Assembly (NCBI GenBank): GCA_016291725.1 | Contig: JAEEYJ010000012.1 | Span: forward strand, 1 to 6,097 | Source of the DNA: Solobacterium sp. | GTDB taxonomy: Bacteria > Bacillota_I > Bacilli_A > Erysipelotrichales > Erysipelotrichaceae | DNA length: 6,097 nt | Direction: 5' to 3' | Shown here: one piece after another, positions 1 to 6,097 of the stretch | How the letters are laid out: each line of letters starts with the position of its first letter | Numbering within the stretch: the stretch's first letter is position 1 | The notes under the pieces: model-generated | Databases searched by the model: none | What the model was told of the DNA's origin: nothing | What the model saw: only the letters and a program-made list of their open reading frames with translations | Program-made: the position numbers and the translations under genes

Positions 1-290
1 AACAGTGCCTTGCGTTTGCGGCGGATGGATATGTTTCTGCCATCTGTGCTGCACCGAGCGTACTGGCCGCCCACGGTCTGCTGGAAGGCAAGGAAGCGAC
101 CTGCCATCCGGATTTTGAACCGAAGATGCACGGCGCGCTCCTGACACACAGCAGTGTTGCGGTGTCAGGCAATATCATCACCGGCAGAGGTCTTGGAGCG
201 GCGATTCCGTTCGCCCTGGAACTGATCGGTACCCTGCTGGATGAAGAAACCGCGCAGAGAGTCGCTGAGGCAATCTGCTGGAAAGACTGA
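1..290 (+). CDS. DJ-1/PfpI family protein, 3' end only
   Basis: This is the last 95 codons of a gene whose 5' end lies outside the window; the first complete codon starts at 3 and the stop is TGA at 288-290. The translation contains AICAAPSVLAAHGLL, which matches the nucleophile elbow of the DJ-1/ThiJ/YajL branch, with the conserved cysteine at 45-47. The tail VAVSGNIITGRGLGAAIPFALELIG is the typical C-terminal segment of the same branch. Relatives are small cytosolic proteins of about 180-190 residues, variously described as glyoxalase III, protein or nucleotide deglycases, or redox-sensitive chaperones, so the precise activity cannot be stated. The catalytic glutamate, expected near the N-terminus, is not in view. 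The gene is separated from the polysaccharide operon by a terminator and a new promoter, so it is probably not functionally linked to it. Confidence 0.9.
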   Translation, partial: QCLAFAADGYVSAICAAPSVLAAHGLLEGKEATCHPDFEPKMHGALLTHSSVAVSGNIITGRGLGAAIPFALELIGTLLDEETAQRVAEAICWKD

Positions 291-315
291 ACGGACCCGG
301 AAGGGTCCGTTTCCT
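291..315 (+). terminator. Intrinsic terminator of the DJ-1 family gene
   Basis: A perfect 8-bp GC-rich stem, ACGGACCC (291-298) pairing with GGGTCCGT (303-310), closes a GGAA loop of the GNRA type. It is followed by a short, imperfect U tract (TTCCT after the T that ends the stem). The hairpin starts directly after the TGA stop codon. The weak U tract leaves some readthrough into the downstream operon possible. Confidence 0.8.
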
Positions 316-319
316 ATGT

Positions 320-349
320 ATGACAAAGTACCGGGAATCATTGTATAAT
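320..349 (+). promoter_or_regulatory. Sigma-70-type promoter of the polysaccharide operon
   Basis: A -35-like ATGACA (320-325, five of six matches to TTGACA) lies 18 bp upstream of a perfect TATAAT -10 box (344-349). Transcription would be expected to start around 356-358, at or within two bases of the ATG at 358. The only other candidate upstream start, TTG at 349, overlaps the -10 box and so cannot be on a transcript from this promoter. The call rests on motif match, and the start site is inferred from normal spacing. Confidence 0.72.
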
Positions 350-357
350 TGTACAGT

Positions 358-1701
358 ATGAAGCCCCGGACAGATGAACGCACACAGCGTACTATGGCAT
401 TCTTCCTTAACGCACTGATCCTGGTGATCATGTTCCAGGTTTTCTGGCAGATCTGGATCGGCTACTTCAAGGAGTTTGCTTATTTCTACGGATTCGGCGA
501 TATGATCATCGTGATCATCTACAGCATTCTGCTCATTGTTTTCAATGTTGTCTACGGCGGCTTCAACATCGGCTATGCCAAGGTCAGTGAACTCATCTTC
601 TCACAGATGATCTCCCTGTTCTTTGCCAACACAGCGATCTATATCGTTGCGGACCTGGTCGGACGCTATGTTGTGCCTGCCCGTCCCTTTGTACCGATGT
701 TCCTGACAGAGGTCATGCTGGATGCGTTCCTGATCATCATGGCCAATGTGTTCTATTACAGTGTTTTTCCGCCGAGAAGAGTGCTTCTCATCTATGAGCA
801 GGATGATCCGACCATCGAAATGCGCATTGCGAAATACCAGCACAATGCCTACAAGATCGAAAAGAAGGAAAAGTACAGTGAAGCCAAGGAACACCTGGAC
901 GAACTGAAGGAGTACGACTGCGTCATTGCGTCCGGGCTGACCTCCAACCATAAAGCCCGCCTTGTACATGCGTGCTATGAAAGGACCCGGAACATCTACA
1001 TCATACCGGATGTCTACGATGTCATTGTGAACAGTGCTTCATCGGTCTATCTTGTGGATACACCGTTGTTCAAGGCCAACAATTTCGGGCCAAGCCAGCT
1101 GGAGAAGATTGCCAAGCGGGCAGTGGACCTTCTGTTCGCTGTTGTGATGCTGGTGATTGCTTCACCGTTCATGATCCTGACAGCCATAGCGATCAAGCTG
1201 GAGGACCATGGTCCGGTATTCTACAAGCAGACCAGGCTGACCCGCTACGGGCGCAGATTCGATATCATCAAATTCCGTTCCATGCGCATCGATGCGGAAA
1301 AGGACGGTGTTGCCCGGCTTGCATCGGAGCATGACGACCGGATCACAAAGGTAGGACGGTTCATCCGTGCCTGCCGGATCGATGAACTGCCGCAGCTCAT
1401 CAATATTCTTGCCGGCGACATGTCCGTCGTCGGACCGCGTCCCGAGAGGCCTGAGCTGGTGGAGAAGATTCTGGAGGAAGTGCCGGAGTTCAACTACCGT
1501 CTGGCCGTCAAGGCCGGCCTGACGGGCTATGCCCAGGTCTACGGCAAATACAATACAAGAACCCGGGACAAACTCTTGTTTGACCTGATCTATATTGAGA
1601 ATTATTCGTTCTTTCTGGATATCCGGATCATGTTCATGACGTTCAAGATCCTGTTTATGAAGGAGAGCACGGAAGGTGTGGAGGATACAGCCAATGAATG
1701 A
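358..1701 (+). CDS. Polyprenyl-phosphate phosphoglycosyl transferase (initiating sugar transferase)
   Basis: This 447-residue membrane protein probably transfers a sugar-1-phosphate from a UDP-sugar to undecaprenyl phosphate, the first membrane step of capsule or exopolysaccharide assembly. Four hydrophobic helices lie at about residues 14-36, 47-66, 78-100 and 113-137. A Rossmann-like soluble domain follows at about 140-235, then the bacterial sugar transferase domain at about 250-437 with its own membrane helix at about 254-278. Family motifs visible are KFRSM (305-309), RIDELPQL with the catalytic Asp-Glu pair at 342-343, GPRPER (359-364) and TGYAQV (389-394). Architecture and length fit the long WbaP/EpsL/CapM-like class. 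The sugar transferred cannot be read from sequence. ATG 358 is chosen because it keeps the basic segment MKPRTDERTQR before helix 1; ATG 394 is an alternative. Neither has a clear Shine-Dalgarno site. The 3' end overlaps the next gene by 8 nt. Confidence 0.93.
   Translation: MKPRTDERTQRTMAFFLNALILVIMFQVFWQIWIGYFKEFAYFYGFGDMIIVIIYSILLIVFNVVYGGFNIGYAKVSELIFSQMISLFFANTAIYIVADLVGRYVVPARPFVPMFLTEVMLDAFLIIMANVFYYSVFPPRRVLLIYEQDDPTIEMRIAKYQHNAYKIEKKEKYSEAKEHLDELKEYDCVIASGLTSNHKARLVHACYERTRNIYIIPDVYDVIVNSASSVYLVDTPLFKANNFGPSQLEKIAKRAVDLLFAVVMLVIASPFMILTAIAIKLEDHGPVFYKQTRLTRYGRRFDIIKFRSMRIDAEKDGVARLASEHDDRITKVGRFIRACRIDELPQLINILAGDMSVVGPRPERPELVEKILEEVPEFNYRLAVKAGLTGYAQVYGKYNTRTRDKLLFDLIYIENYSFFLDIRIMFMTFKILFMKESTEGVEDTANE
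1680..1684 (+). promoter_or_regulatory. Ribosome binding site that fixes the capE start
   Basis: GGAGG lies 9 nt before ATG 1694, inside the end of the upstream gene. It supports ATG 1694 over the in-frame GTG at 1676, which would add six residues (MWRIQP) not expected in the family. Confidence 0.8.
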
Positions 1702-2725
1702 GACCATCTTTCAGGATAAAGTATTGGTGATTACCGGAGGGACCGGCTCTTTCGGAAATGCCGTAACAAAGCGTTTCCTGCAGACAGGAATCCGGGAGAT
1801 CCGCATCGTATCCAGGGACGAAAAGAAGCAGGATGATATGCGCCACAGCTATCAGGCGCTGTACGGTGATCTTTCCTCGAAGCTGAAGTTCTACATCGGT
1901 GATGTCCGGGACTATCAGTCCATAGAAGGTGCCTTCAAAGGTGCAGACTATGTATTCCACGCAGCAGCCCTCAAGCAGGTGCCTTCGTGTGAGTTCTATC
2001 CCATTGAAGCGGTCAAAACGAACGTGCTCGGGTCGGACAACGTCATCAGTGCGTGCATCACCCACGGGATCAGGAAGGCCATCTTCCTGAGCACGGATAA
2101 GGCTGCCTACCCGGTCAATGCCATGGGAATGACAAAAGGGCTGATGGAGAAGAATGTCATTGCCCGTTCCCGGCAGATGGCGGAGGGTGATCCGGTACTG
2201 TGCCTGACGAGATACGGCAATGTTATGGCCTCCCGGGGCAGTGTCATCCCTTTGTTCTGCGAACAGATTGACGCAGGGCAGGAACTGACGGTGACCAATC
2301 CCGAGATGACCCGGTTCATGATGACGCTGGAGGAAGCGGTTGATCTGGTGCTGTTTGCCTTTGAACATGGAAAGCAGGGTGATCTGTTCGTACAGAAAGC
2401 ACCTGCCGCAACCATCGGTACCCTGGCACAGGCTGTTCTGGAGCTCAAGCATGCGGACAACGGCATCAACTATATCGGGACCCGGCACGGTGAGAAGCTG
2501 TTCGAAGTGCTGGTGACGAAGGAGGAGATGATCCGGGCAGTGGATCTCGGAAACTACTACTGTGTAGAAGCGGACAACCGTGACCTCAATTACGATCATT
2601 ACTTCACCAAAGGAAACAGGAACGCGGATCATGCGGAAGAATATGATTCCCACAATACAGACAGACTGGATGTGGAAGGGATGAAGGAACTTCTGCGGAA
2701 ACTGGATCTGTTTAAAATGATATGA
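1694..2725 (+). CDS. capE: CapE-type UDP-GlcNAc 4,6-dehydratase/5-epimerase
   Basis: This extended short-chain dehydrogenase/reductase of 343 residues is close to the usual CapE length. In the CapE/WbjB/FnlA family the enzyme oxidises UDP-GlcNAc at C4, eliminates water across C5-C6 and epimerises C5, giving a UDP-4-keto-6-deoxy-L-hexosamine for CapF. The NAD(P)-binding loop TGGTGSFG is at residues 14-21. STDKA (133-137) carries the Asp-Lys pair typical of the inverting dehydratases. The usual YxxxK is MGMTK (144-148), with Met in place of Tyr as in CapE. VPSCEF includes the conserved active-site-region Cys99. RYGNVMASRGSVIPLF (173-188) is also family-typical. The closely related PseB/FlaA1 subfamily makes a similar intermediate for pseudaminic acid, but the CapF gene directly downstream decides for CapE. 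The protein should be cytosolic. The ATG lies inside the previous gene, and the stop overlaps the next start as ATGA. Confidence 0.94.
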   Translation: MNETIFQDKVLVITGGTGSFGNAVTKRFLQTGIREIRIVSRDEKKQDDMRHSYQALYGDLSSKLKFYIGDVRDYQSIEGAFKGADYVFHAAALKQVPSCEFYPIEAVKTNVLGSDNVISACITHGIRKAIFLSTDKAAYPVNAMGMTKGLMEKNVIARSRQMAEGDPVLCLTRYGNVMASRGSVIPLFCEQIDAGQELTVTNPEMTRFMMTLEEAVDLVLFAFEHGKQGDLFVQKAPAATIGTLAQAVLELKHADNGINYIGTRHGEKLFEVLVTKEEMIRAVDLGNYYCVEADNRDLNYDHYFTKGNRNADHAEEYDSHNTDRLDVEGMKELLRKLDLFKMI

Positions 2726-3822
2726 GAGTACTCGTTACCGGTGCCAAAGGATTCATTGGAAAGAATCTCTGCCTGTTCCTCAAGCAGAGCGGTTTTGACG
2801 TCTGTGAATACGATCTGGACTACGAGGGAACCCTTCAGGATGCAGTGCAGGGATGCAGTTTCGTGATGCACCTGGCGGGAGTGAACCGGCCGAAGAATGA
2901 AGAAGAGTTCGCAGCAGGCAATGCCGGACTGACGGAAGAACTGGTCCGCGTGCTGAAGGAAGACGGGAGAAAGCTCCCGCTGCTGCTTTCTTCTTCCGTA
3001 CAGGCGGAAAGAGACAATCCTTACGGACGGTCCAAGAAGGCTGCCGAGGATCTTGTGTTTGCCTACGGCAGGGATACCGGAGCGCCGGTGTACGTCTACA
3101 GGCTGGACAATGCTTTCGGAAAGTGGTGCCGTCCGGACTACAACAGTGTCGTAGCGACGTTCTGCCGGAATATTGCGGAAGGCCGGGAGATCGTCATCCA
3201 TGATCCCGCAGCAGAGGTAACGTTTGTATATATCGATGACATCTGCCGGAGCTTCCTCTCCTGCATCAACGCTGCCGGATCGGATGAAATACTGAAAGTA
3301 CAGCCTTCCTTCCGTGTCACGGTAGGGAGGCTGGCAGAACTGCTCTACGGATTCCGGAAGGGCAGAGAAACCCGTACCCTGCCTTGCCTGGCGGAGGACG
3401 GTTTCGAGAAGCGCCTGTATTCCACCTATCTGAGCTATCTGCCCGTTGATGCGTTCATGTATGATCTGGATATGCACACAGATGCGCGGGGATCGTTTAC
3501 GGAGTTCATCCGAACACCGGAGCGGGGGCAGGTGTCCGTGAATGTATCAAACCCGGGCATCGTCAAGGGAAACCACTGGCATCATACCAAGAACGAGAAG
3601 TTCCTGGTGGTGCGGGGGACCGGCATCATCCGCTTCCGGCGGATCGGAGATGACAGGGTCTTTGAATACCCTGTATCGGGAGAGAAACTGCAGGTGGTGG
3701 ATATCCCGGTCGGCTATACACACAATATCGAGAACACCGGAGACGATATCATGGTCACGATCATGTGGGCGAATGAACCGTTCGATCCGGATCATCCCGA
3801 TACATTCTATGAAGAGGTCTGA
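2722..3822 (+). CDS. capF: CapF-type bifunctional UDP-sugar 3-epimerase/4-ketoreductase
   Basis: This two-domain cytosolic enzyme of 366 residues nearly matches the family length of about 370. The N-terminal reductase domain (about 1-245) has the nucleotide-binding loop GAKGFIG (7-13), the serine run at 90-92 and YGRSK with Tyr101 and Lys105. The C-terminal cupin domain (about 250-366) carries GNHWHHTKNEKF with His285, His287 and Glu292, plus His334 in GYTHNI; these match the zinc ligands of staphylococcal CapF. In the known pathway the cupin epimerises C3 of the CapE product and the reductase uses NADPH to reduce C4, giving UDP-2-acetamido-2,6-dideoxy-L-talose. Both catalytic halves look intact. 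The start overlaps the capE stop by 4 nt (ATGA) and no Shine-Dalgarno site is visible before it, so translation probably depends on ribosomes finishing capE. FnlB and WbjC are the names of equivalents in other species. Confidence 0.94.
   Translation: MRVLVTGAKGFIGKNLCLFLKQSGFDVCEYDLDYEGTLQDAVQGCSFVMHLAGVNRPKNEEEFAAGNAGLTEELVRVLKEDGRKLPLLLSSSVQAERDNPYGRSKKAAEDLVFAYGRDTGAPVYVYRLDNAFGKWCRPDYNSVVATFCRNIAEGREIVIHDPAAEVTFVYIDDICRSFLSCINAAGSDEILKVQPSFRVTVGRLAELLYGFRKGRETRTLPCLAEDGFEKRLYSTYLSYLPVDAFMYDLDMHTDARGSFTEFIRTPERGQVSVNVSNPGIVKGNHWHHTKNEKFLVVRGTGIIRFRRIGDDRVFEYPVSGEKLQVVDIPVGYTHNIENTGDDIMVTIMWANEPFDPDHPDTFYEEV
3811..3817 (+). promoter_or_regulatory. Ribosome binding site of the GT4 gene
   Basis: GAAGAGG, within the last codons of capF, lies 9 nt before ATG 3827. 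It supports that start over the much longer upstream in-frame extension back to 3542, which would lie inside capF. Confidence 0.7.
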
Positions 3823-3826
3823 CAGA

Positions 3827-5014
3827 ATGCGGACCGCTTTTATCAATTCTGTAGCCGGCTACGGCAGTACCGGGCGCATAGTGGATCAACTGGCGCAGAT
3901 GCCGGATATTGAGGGAAGGATCTACTACGGCCGTAAGAAGAATCTGGCTGCAGCGGAGGCTTTCCGCTTCAATGGTTTTGCGGGCAACGCTGCACATGCC
4001 GCAAAGACGTTCCTGCTGGACGGGCAGGGATTCGCAAACGCGAAGGAAACCGCCCGGATGATTGATGATCTGCGTACCTTTGCGCCTGATCTGATCCATC
4101 TGCACAATCTTCATGGATACTACCTGAATGTAGCAGTCCTGTTCCGGTTCCTCAAGGACTCCGGCATCCCGGTGATCTGGACCCTGCATGATTGCTGGGC
4201 ATTTACCGGACACTGCGCGCACTATGAGAGTGTGGGCTGTGAACAATGGAAGACGGAGTGCCGGAACTGTCCTGCCCTGCGGCACTATCCGGTGACCTTC
4301 AATGGACATCATGTGCGGGACAACTACCGGAAGAAGAGGGAAGTGTTTGCTTCTATGCCGGTGTCACAGCTGACGCTTGTCACACCGTCACGGTGGCTGA
4401 AGGAACAGATTGCGGAATCTTTCCTGAAACAGTATGAATGTGTGCATATCCCCAACGGTATCGATCTGAGCCGTTTTCAGCCGCAGGAGCGCACTGCAGA
4501 CGGTGTGTTCCGTATTCTGGCAGTGGCAGGGCAGTGGTACCCGGAAAAGGGCTGGAATGACCTGAAACAGCTTGCAGGAATGCTGGGCGGGGATGAGAGG
4601 CTGATTGTGGTGGGTGTCTCTGCAAAGCAGAAGAGAGAGATCGAAGGGGAGAGAGTCACTGCAATTGAGCATACCGACAGTGTAGAAGCCCTGGCAGAAC
4701 TGTACTCGGATGCTGATGTACTGCTGAATCCAACATACGAAGACACGTTTCCGACGGTAAACATCGAAGCGCAGGCCTGCGGCTGTCCGGTCATTACCTA
4801 CCGAACAGGCGGAAGCCCGGAGATGCTGGCAGAGAGTACAGGCATAGTCGTTCCGCGCGGTGACCTTCAGGCAATGTACCGCGCTGTACAGGATCTCAAG
4901 GAACAGAGAATCATTCTGCACCGCGACGATGCCGTGCAGAATGCAGCACAGTATACGGTCGAAGCGATGCTCGGTGCGTACAGAGAGCTGTATGAAAGAA
5001 AAACAGGAGAATGA
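3827..5014 (+). CDS. GT4-family glycosyltransferase (WcaC-like)
   Basis: This 395-residue GT-B fold retaining glycosyltransferase probably adds a sugar from a nucleotide donor to the lipid-linked glycan at the cytoplasmic face of the membrane. The N-terminus INSVAGYGSTGRIV (6-19) is the glycine-rich loop typical of the colanic-acid-type GT4 group and fixes the start. A segment with five cysteines follows: HDCWAFTGHC (121-130), then Cys138, Cys145 and Cys148, a pattern common in this group. The C-terminal donor domain begins near 225 and contains GQWYPEKGW (235-243). PTYEDTFPTVNIEAQACG (302-319) carries the acidic pair of the E/D-x7-E motif (Asp306 and Glu314), followed by TGGSPE (327-332). 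No signal peptide or membrane helix is seen. The start is 4 nt after the capF stop. The acceptor and donor are unknown; UDP-L-PneNAc or UDP-L-FucNAc is a guess from context only. Confidence 0.9.
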   Translation: MRTAFINSVAGYGSTGRIVDQLAQMPDIEGRIYYGRKKNLAAAEAFRFNGFAGNAAHAAKTFLLDGQGFANAKETARMIDDLRTFAPDLIHLHNLHGYYLNVAVLFRFLKDSGIPVIWTLHDCWAFTGHCAHYESVGCEQWKTECRNCPALRHYPVTFNGHHVRDNYRKKREVFASMPVSQLTLVTPSRWLKEQIAESFLKQYECVHIPNGIDLSRFQPQERTADGVFRILAVAGQWYPEKGWNDLKQLAGMLGGDERLIVVGVSAKQKREIEGERVTAIEHTDSVEALAELYSDADVLLNPTYEDTFPTVNIEAQACGCPVITYRTGGSPEMLAESTGIVVPRGDLQAMYRAVQDLKEQRIILHRDDAVQNAAQYTVEAMLGAYRELYERKTGE

Positions 5015-5030
5015 TCTCCTGTTTATTTTT
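5001..5030. terminator. Bidirectional intrinsic terminator between convergent genes
   Basis: A perfect 10-bp stem, AAACAGGAGA (5001-5010) pairing with TCTCCTGTTT (5015-5024), closes the loop ATGA. On the plus strand it is followed by ATTTTT. On the minus strand the same stem is followed by TTCTTTC, so both directions have a U-rich tail. The stop codon of the GT4 gene (5012-5014) is in the loop and the stop of the minus-strand gene (5025-5023) straddles the stem edge, so the hairpin serves both transcripts. Confidence 0.85.
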
Positions 5031-6045
5031 CCCGGAATGTACCGGTTCTGATTCTCAGAGCTTCCCCGATCCGCTTTCGTACGAACTCCGTATTGCCGTG
5101 CTTCACATTCAGCAGGACGGTCTCCACTCTGCGGTAAAAGGTAACAAACGGGTGTCCGAAGCCCATGATCCGGTTCCGGACTTTTTCATATCTTGTGTCC
5201 GGGAATACATAATCCGGATGCTTCAGAGGGAATTCCGGCTCATAGCGCTTCATATTGAAGACCCGGCGGATGCCCTTCGGCAGATTGTTCAGTGAATTCG
5301 CATGCGCGGAAGAGATATCGCAGCCGATATTGGATATCATGTTTCTCTTCGGAATAATCAGCATCTGGTGCTGGCCGTAGATGGCGAAATTCATGAAGAA
5401 TTCACCGCCCGGCTGATGTCCGTCGTATTCTCCGTGCGCCGCGATGTTCACAATCTGCTTTTTATGGCCGGGAATCACTTTGGAGGCAGCTTCCTCGATC
5501 AGTCCTGTGGTGTAGGGATCATTCCTGAACCGGTAATCGTAGTACTGTTCATAGGAACGCTTCCACAGTGCATGGCCCCAGATACTGCCGTAGCGGGAGA
5601 AGAAATAGTCTGAGGATACTTCCTCCGACACACCTTCATGGTTCATCCCGCAGATTGCGTAGATCCGGGGATCATCCTTGTATCTCTCCAGCAGCTCCGC
5701 ACAGAAGCGGAAAAAGCCGACGGACGGAAGAATATCATCTTCCAGGAAGACACAGCGGTCTACATACTGCCAGACGAATGAATGCATCGCTTTGATGCAG
5801 CCGTACGTGCCGAGATTGACGTCGCTGTAGAATCGGTGTACGGTGCAGTTCCAGTCAATTCCGTGATCGAACAGATCCCGGTTCTGCTGGATCAGGGCAC
5901 GCTCTTCCTCTGTCCTGCCGCCGTCGGAAATGACCAGCAGAATGCTCGGCCTTGCCTGCTTCAGGATTTCAAACTGCTGCTTCTGCGCCTCCGGACGGAT
6001 CCAGAGCTGGACCGCAACAGGTACATCCACCAGATAATCTTTCAT
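5023..6045 (-). CDS. GT-A glycosyltransferase, HlpA-like
   Basis: This 340-residue protein looks like an inverting GT-A type nucleotide-sugar transferase of the group often annotated as hemolytic protein HlpA-like. The N-terminal half has LLVISDGGR (36-44), then NLGTYGCIKAMHSFVW (77-92) and VFLEDDILPS (99-108), where Glu-Asp-Asp at 102-104 is the likely metal and nucleotide-sugar binding site. FFSRYGSIWGHALW (148-161) matches the conserved aromatic region of that group. The last 80 residues are basic and poorly conserved to my eye. No signal peptide or membrane helix is visible. Start ATG 6045 has GGAG 8 nt upstream. The gene is transcribed towards the capsule operon and ends 8 bp from it, sharing its terminator, so it is co-located but separately expressed. 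A role in decorating or building the same glycan is likely but unproven, and the sugar is unknown. Confidence 0.82.
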   Translation of the reverse strand: MKDYLVDVPVAVQLWIRPEAQKQQFEILKQARPSILLVISDGGRTEEERALIQQNRDLFDHGIDWNCTVHRFYSDVNLGTYGCIKAMHSFVWQYVDRCVFLEDDILPSVGFFRFCAELLERYKDDPRIYAICGMNHEGVSEEVSSDYFFSRYGSIWGHALWKRSYEQYYDYRFRNDPYTTGLIEEAASKVIPGHKKQIVNIAAHGEYDGHQPGGEFFMNFAIYGQHQMLIIPKRNMISNIGCDISSAHANSLNNLPKGIRRVFNMKRYEPEFPLKHPDYVFPDTRYEKVRNRIMGFGHPFVTFYRRVETVLLNVKHGNTEFVRKRIGEALRIRTGTFREK

Positions 6046-6053
6046 AAGAGGTT

Positions 6054-6057
6054 CTCC
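6054..6057 (-). promoter_or_regulatory. Ribosome binding site of the minus-strand glycosyltransferase
   Basis: GGAG on the minus strand lies 8 nt before ATG 6045, a normal spacing. It supports this start over internal ones. Confidence 0.7.
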
Positions 6058-6066
6058 AATGGATAA

Positions 6067-6075
6067 ATTATAGCA
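6067..6075 (-). promoter_or_regulatory. Extended -10 promoter of the minus-strand glycosyltransferase
   Basis: TGCTATAAT on the minus strand is a perfect extended -10 element (TGN followed by TATAAT). No good -35 hexamer sits 16-18 bp further upstream, which suits an extended -10 promoter. Transcription would start near 6060, giving a leader of only about 15 nt that still contains the GGAG ribosome site. A second TATAAT lies upstream at 6096-6091 and could be another -10 box, but its -35 region is outside the window. Confidence 0.6.
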
Positions 6076-6097
6076 GTAAACAAATCCTGTATTATAT

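Noticed and set aside
2123..2139. Met in place of the catalytic Tyr in the YxxxK motif of the capE product, considered as an inactivating change.
   Set aside because: The CapE subfamily naturally has MxxxK at this place, so the residue supports the assignment and does not indicate a broken enzyme.
1655..3477. Two long minus-strand open frames (1655-2653 and 2629-3477) antisense to capE and capF.
   Set aside because: Their translations show no recognisable motifs and look like low-quality antisense sequence, while the plus strand carries clear, full-length CapE and CapF with active-site residues. They are shadows.
3542..3826. In-frame N-terminal extension of the GT4 gene back to 3542.
   Set aside because: It lies wholly inside capF in another frame, its translation is unlike any glycosyltransferase, and the family N-terminus plus ribosome binding site place the start at 3827.
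4193..4272. Five-cysteine cluster in the GT4 enzyme, considered as an unusual metal-binding insert.
   Set aside because: The HDCWxFTGHC then Cys and CxxC pattern is, as I recall, common in the WcaC-like GT4 group, so it is a family feature and not a novelty of this protein.
5011..6066. Several plus-strand open frames (5011-5295, 5302-5613, 5568-5795, 5782-6066) opposite the minus-strand glycosyltransferase.
   Set aside because: They are short, overlap one another, have no recognisable domains and lie opposite a full-length gene with clear motifs and its own promoter.
1..6097. CRISPR arrays, tRNA or rRNA genes, insertion sequences, attachment sites or long repeats.
   Set aside because: Reading both strands showed no regularly spaced repeats, transposase-like proteins, terminal inverted repeats or tRNA-like folds; almost all of the window is coding.

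Overview
The window is a short exopolysaccharide or capsule gene segment from a bacterium. Slightly GC-rich DNA, Shine-Dalgarno sites of the GGAGG/AGAGG type, sigma-70-like promoters with perfect TATAAT boxes and compact U-tailed terminators fit a moderate-GC member of Bacillota. That placement is an inference from style and not a species call.

Layout. Positions 1-290 hold the 3' end of a DJ-1/PfpI family gene, closed by an intrinsic terminator (291-315). A promoter (about 320-349) then drives a tight four-gene plus-strand operon. It encodes a membrane phosphoglycosyl transferase that would start glycan assembly on a polyprenyl phosphate (358-1701), a CapE-type UDP-GlcNAc 4,6-dehydratase/5-epimerase (1694-2725), a CapF-type bifunctional epimerase/reductase (2722-3822) and a GT4 glycosyltransferase (3827-5014). 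The genes overlap by 8 nt, overlap by 4 nt, and are separated by 4 nt, so co-transcription and translational coupling are very likely. The operon ends at a hairpin (5001-5030) that also serves a convergent minus-strand gene for a GT-A glycosyltransferase of the HlpA-like type (6045-5023). That gene has its own extended -10 promoter near the right edge of the window.

How the genes work together. CapE and CapF would convert UDP-GlcNAc to UDP-2-acetamido-2,6-dideoxy-L-talose (UDP-L-PneNAc). The third canonical enzyme, the CapG/FnlC 2-epimerase that gives UDP-L-FucNAc, is absent from this operon, and a glycosyltransferase sits where it is often found. The phosphoglycosyl transferase would load the first sugar phosphate and the GT4 enzyme would extend it. 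No flippase, polymerase or chain-length regulator is present, so the locus is incomplete within the window.

I do not see a previously undescribed biological system. The points worth a second look are a promoter placed so close to the first operon start codon that the mRNA should be leaderless or nearly so, the missing CapG step, and a bidirectional terminator that contains the stop codons of both convergent genes.
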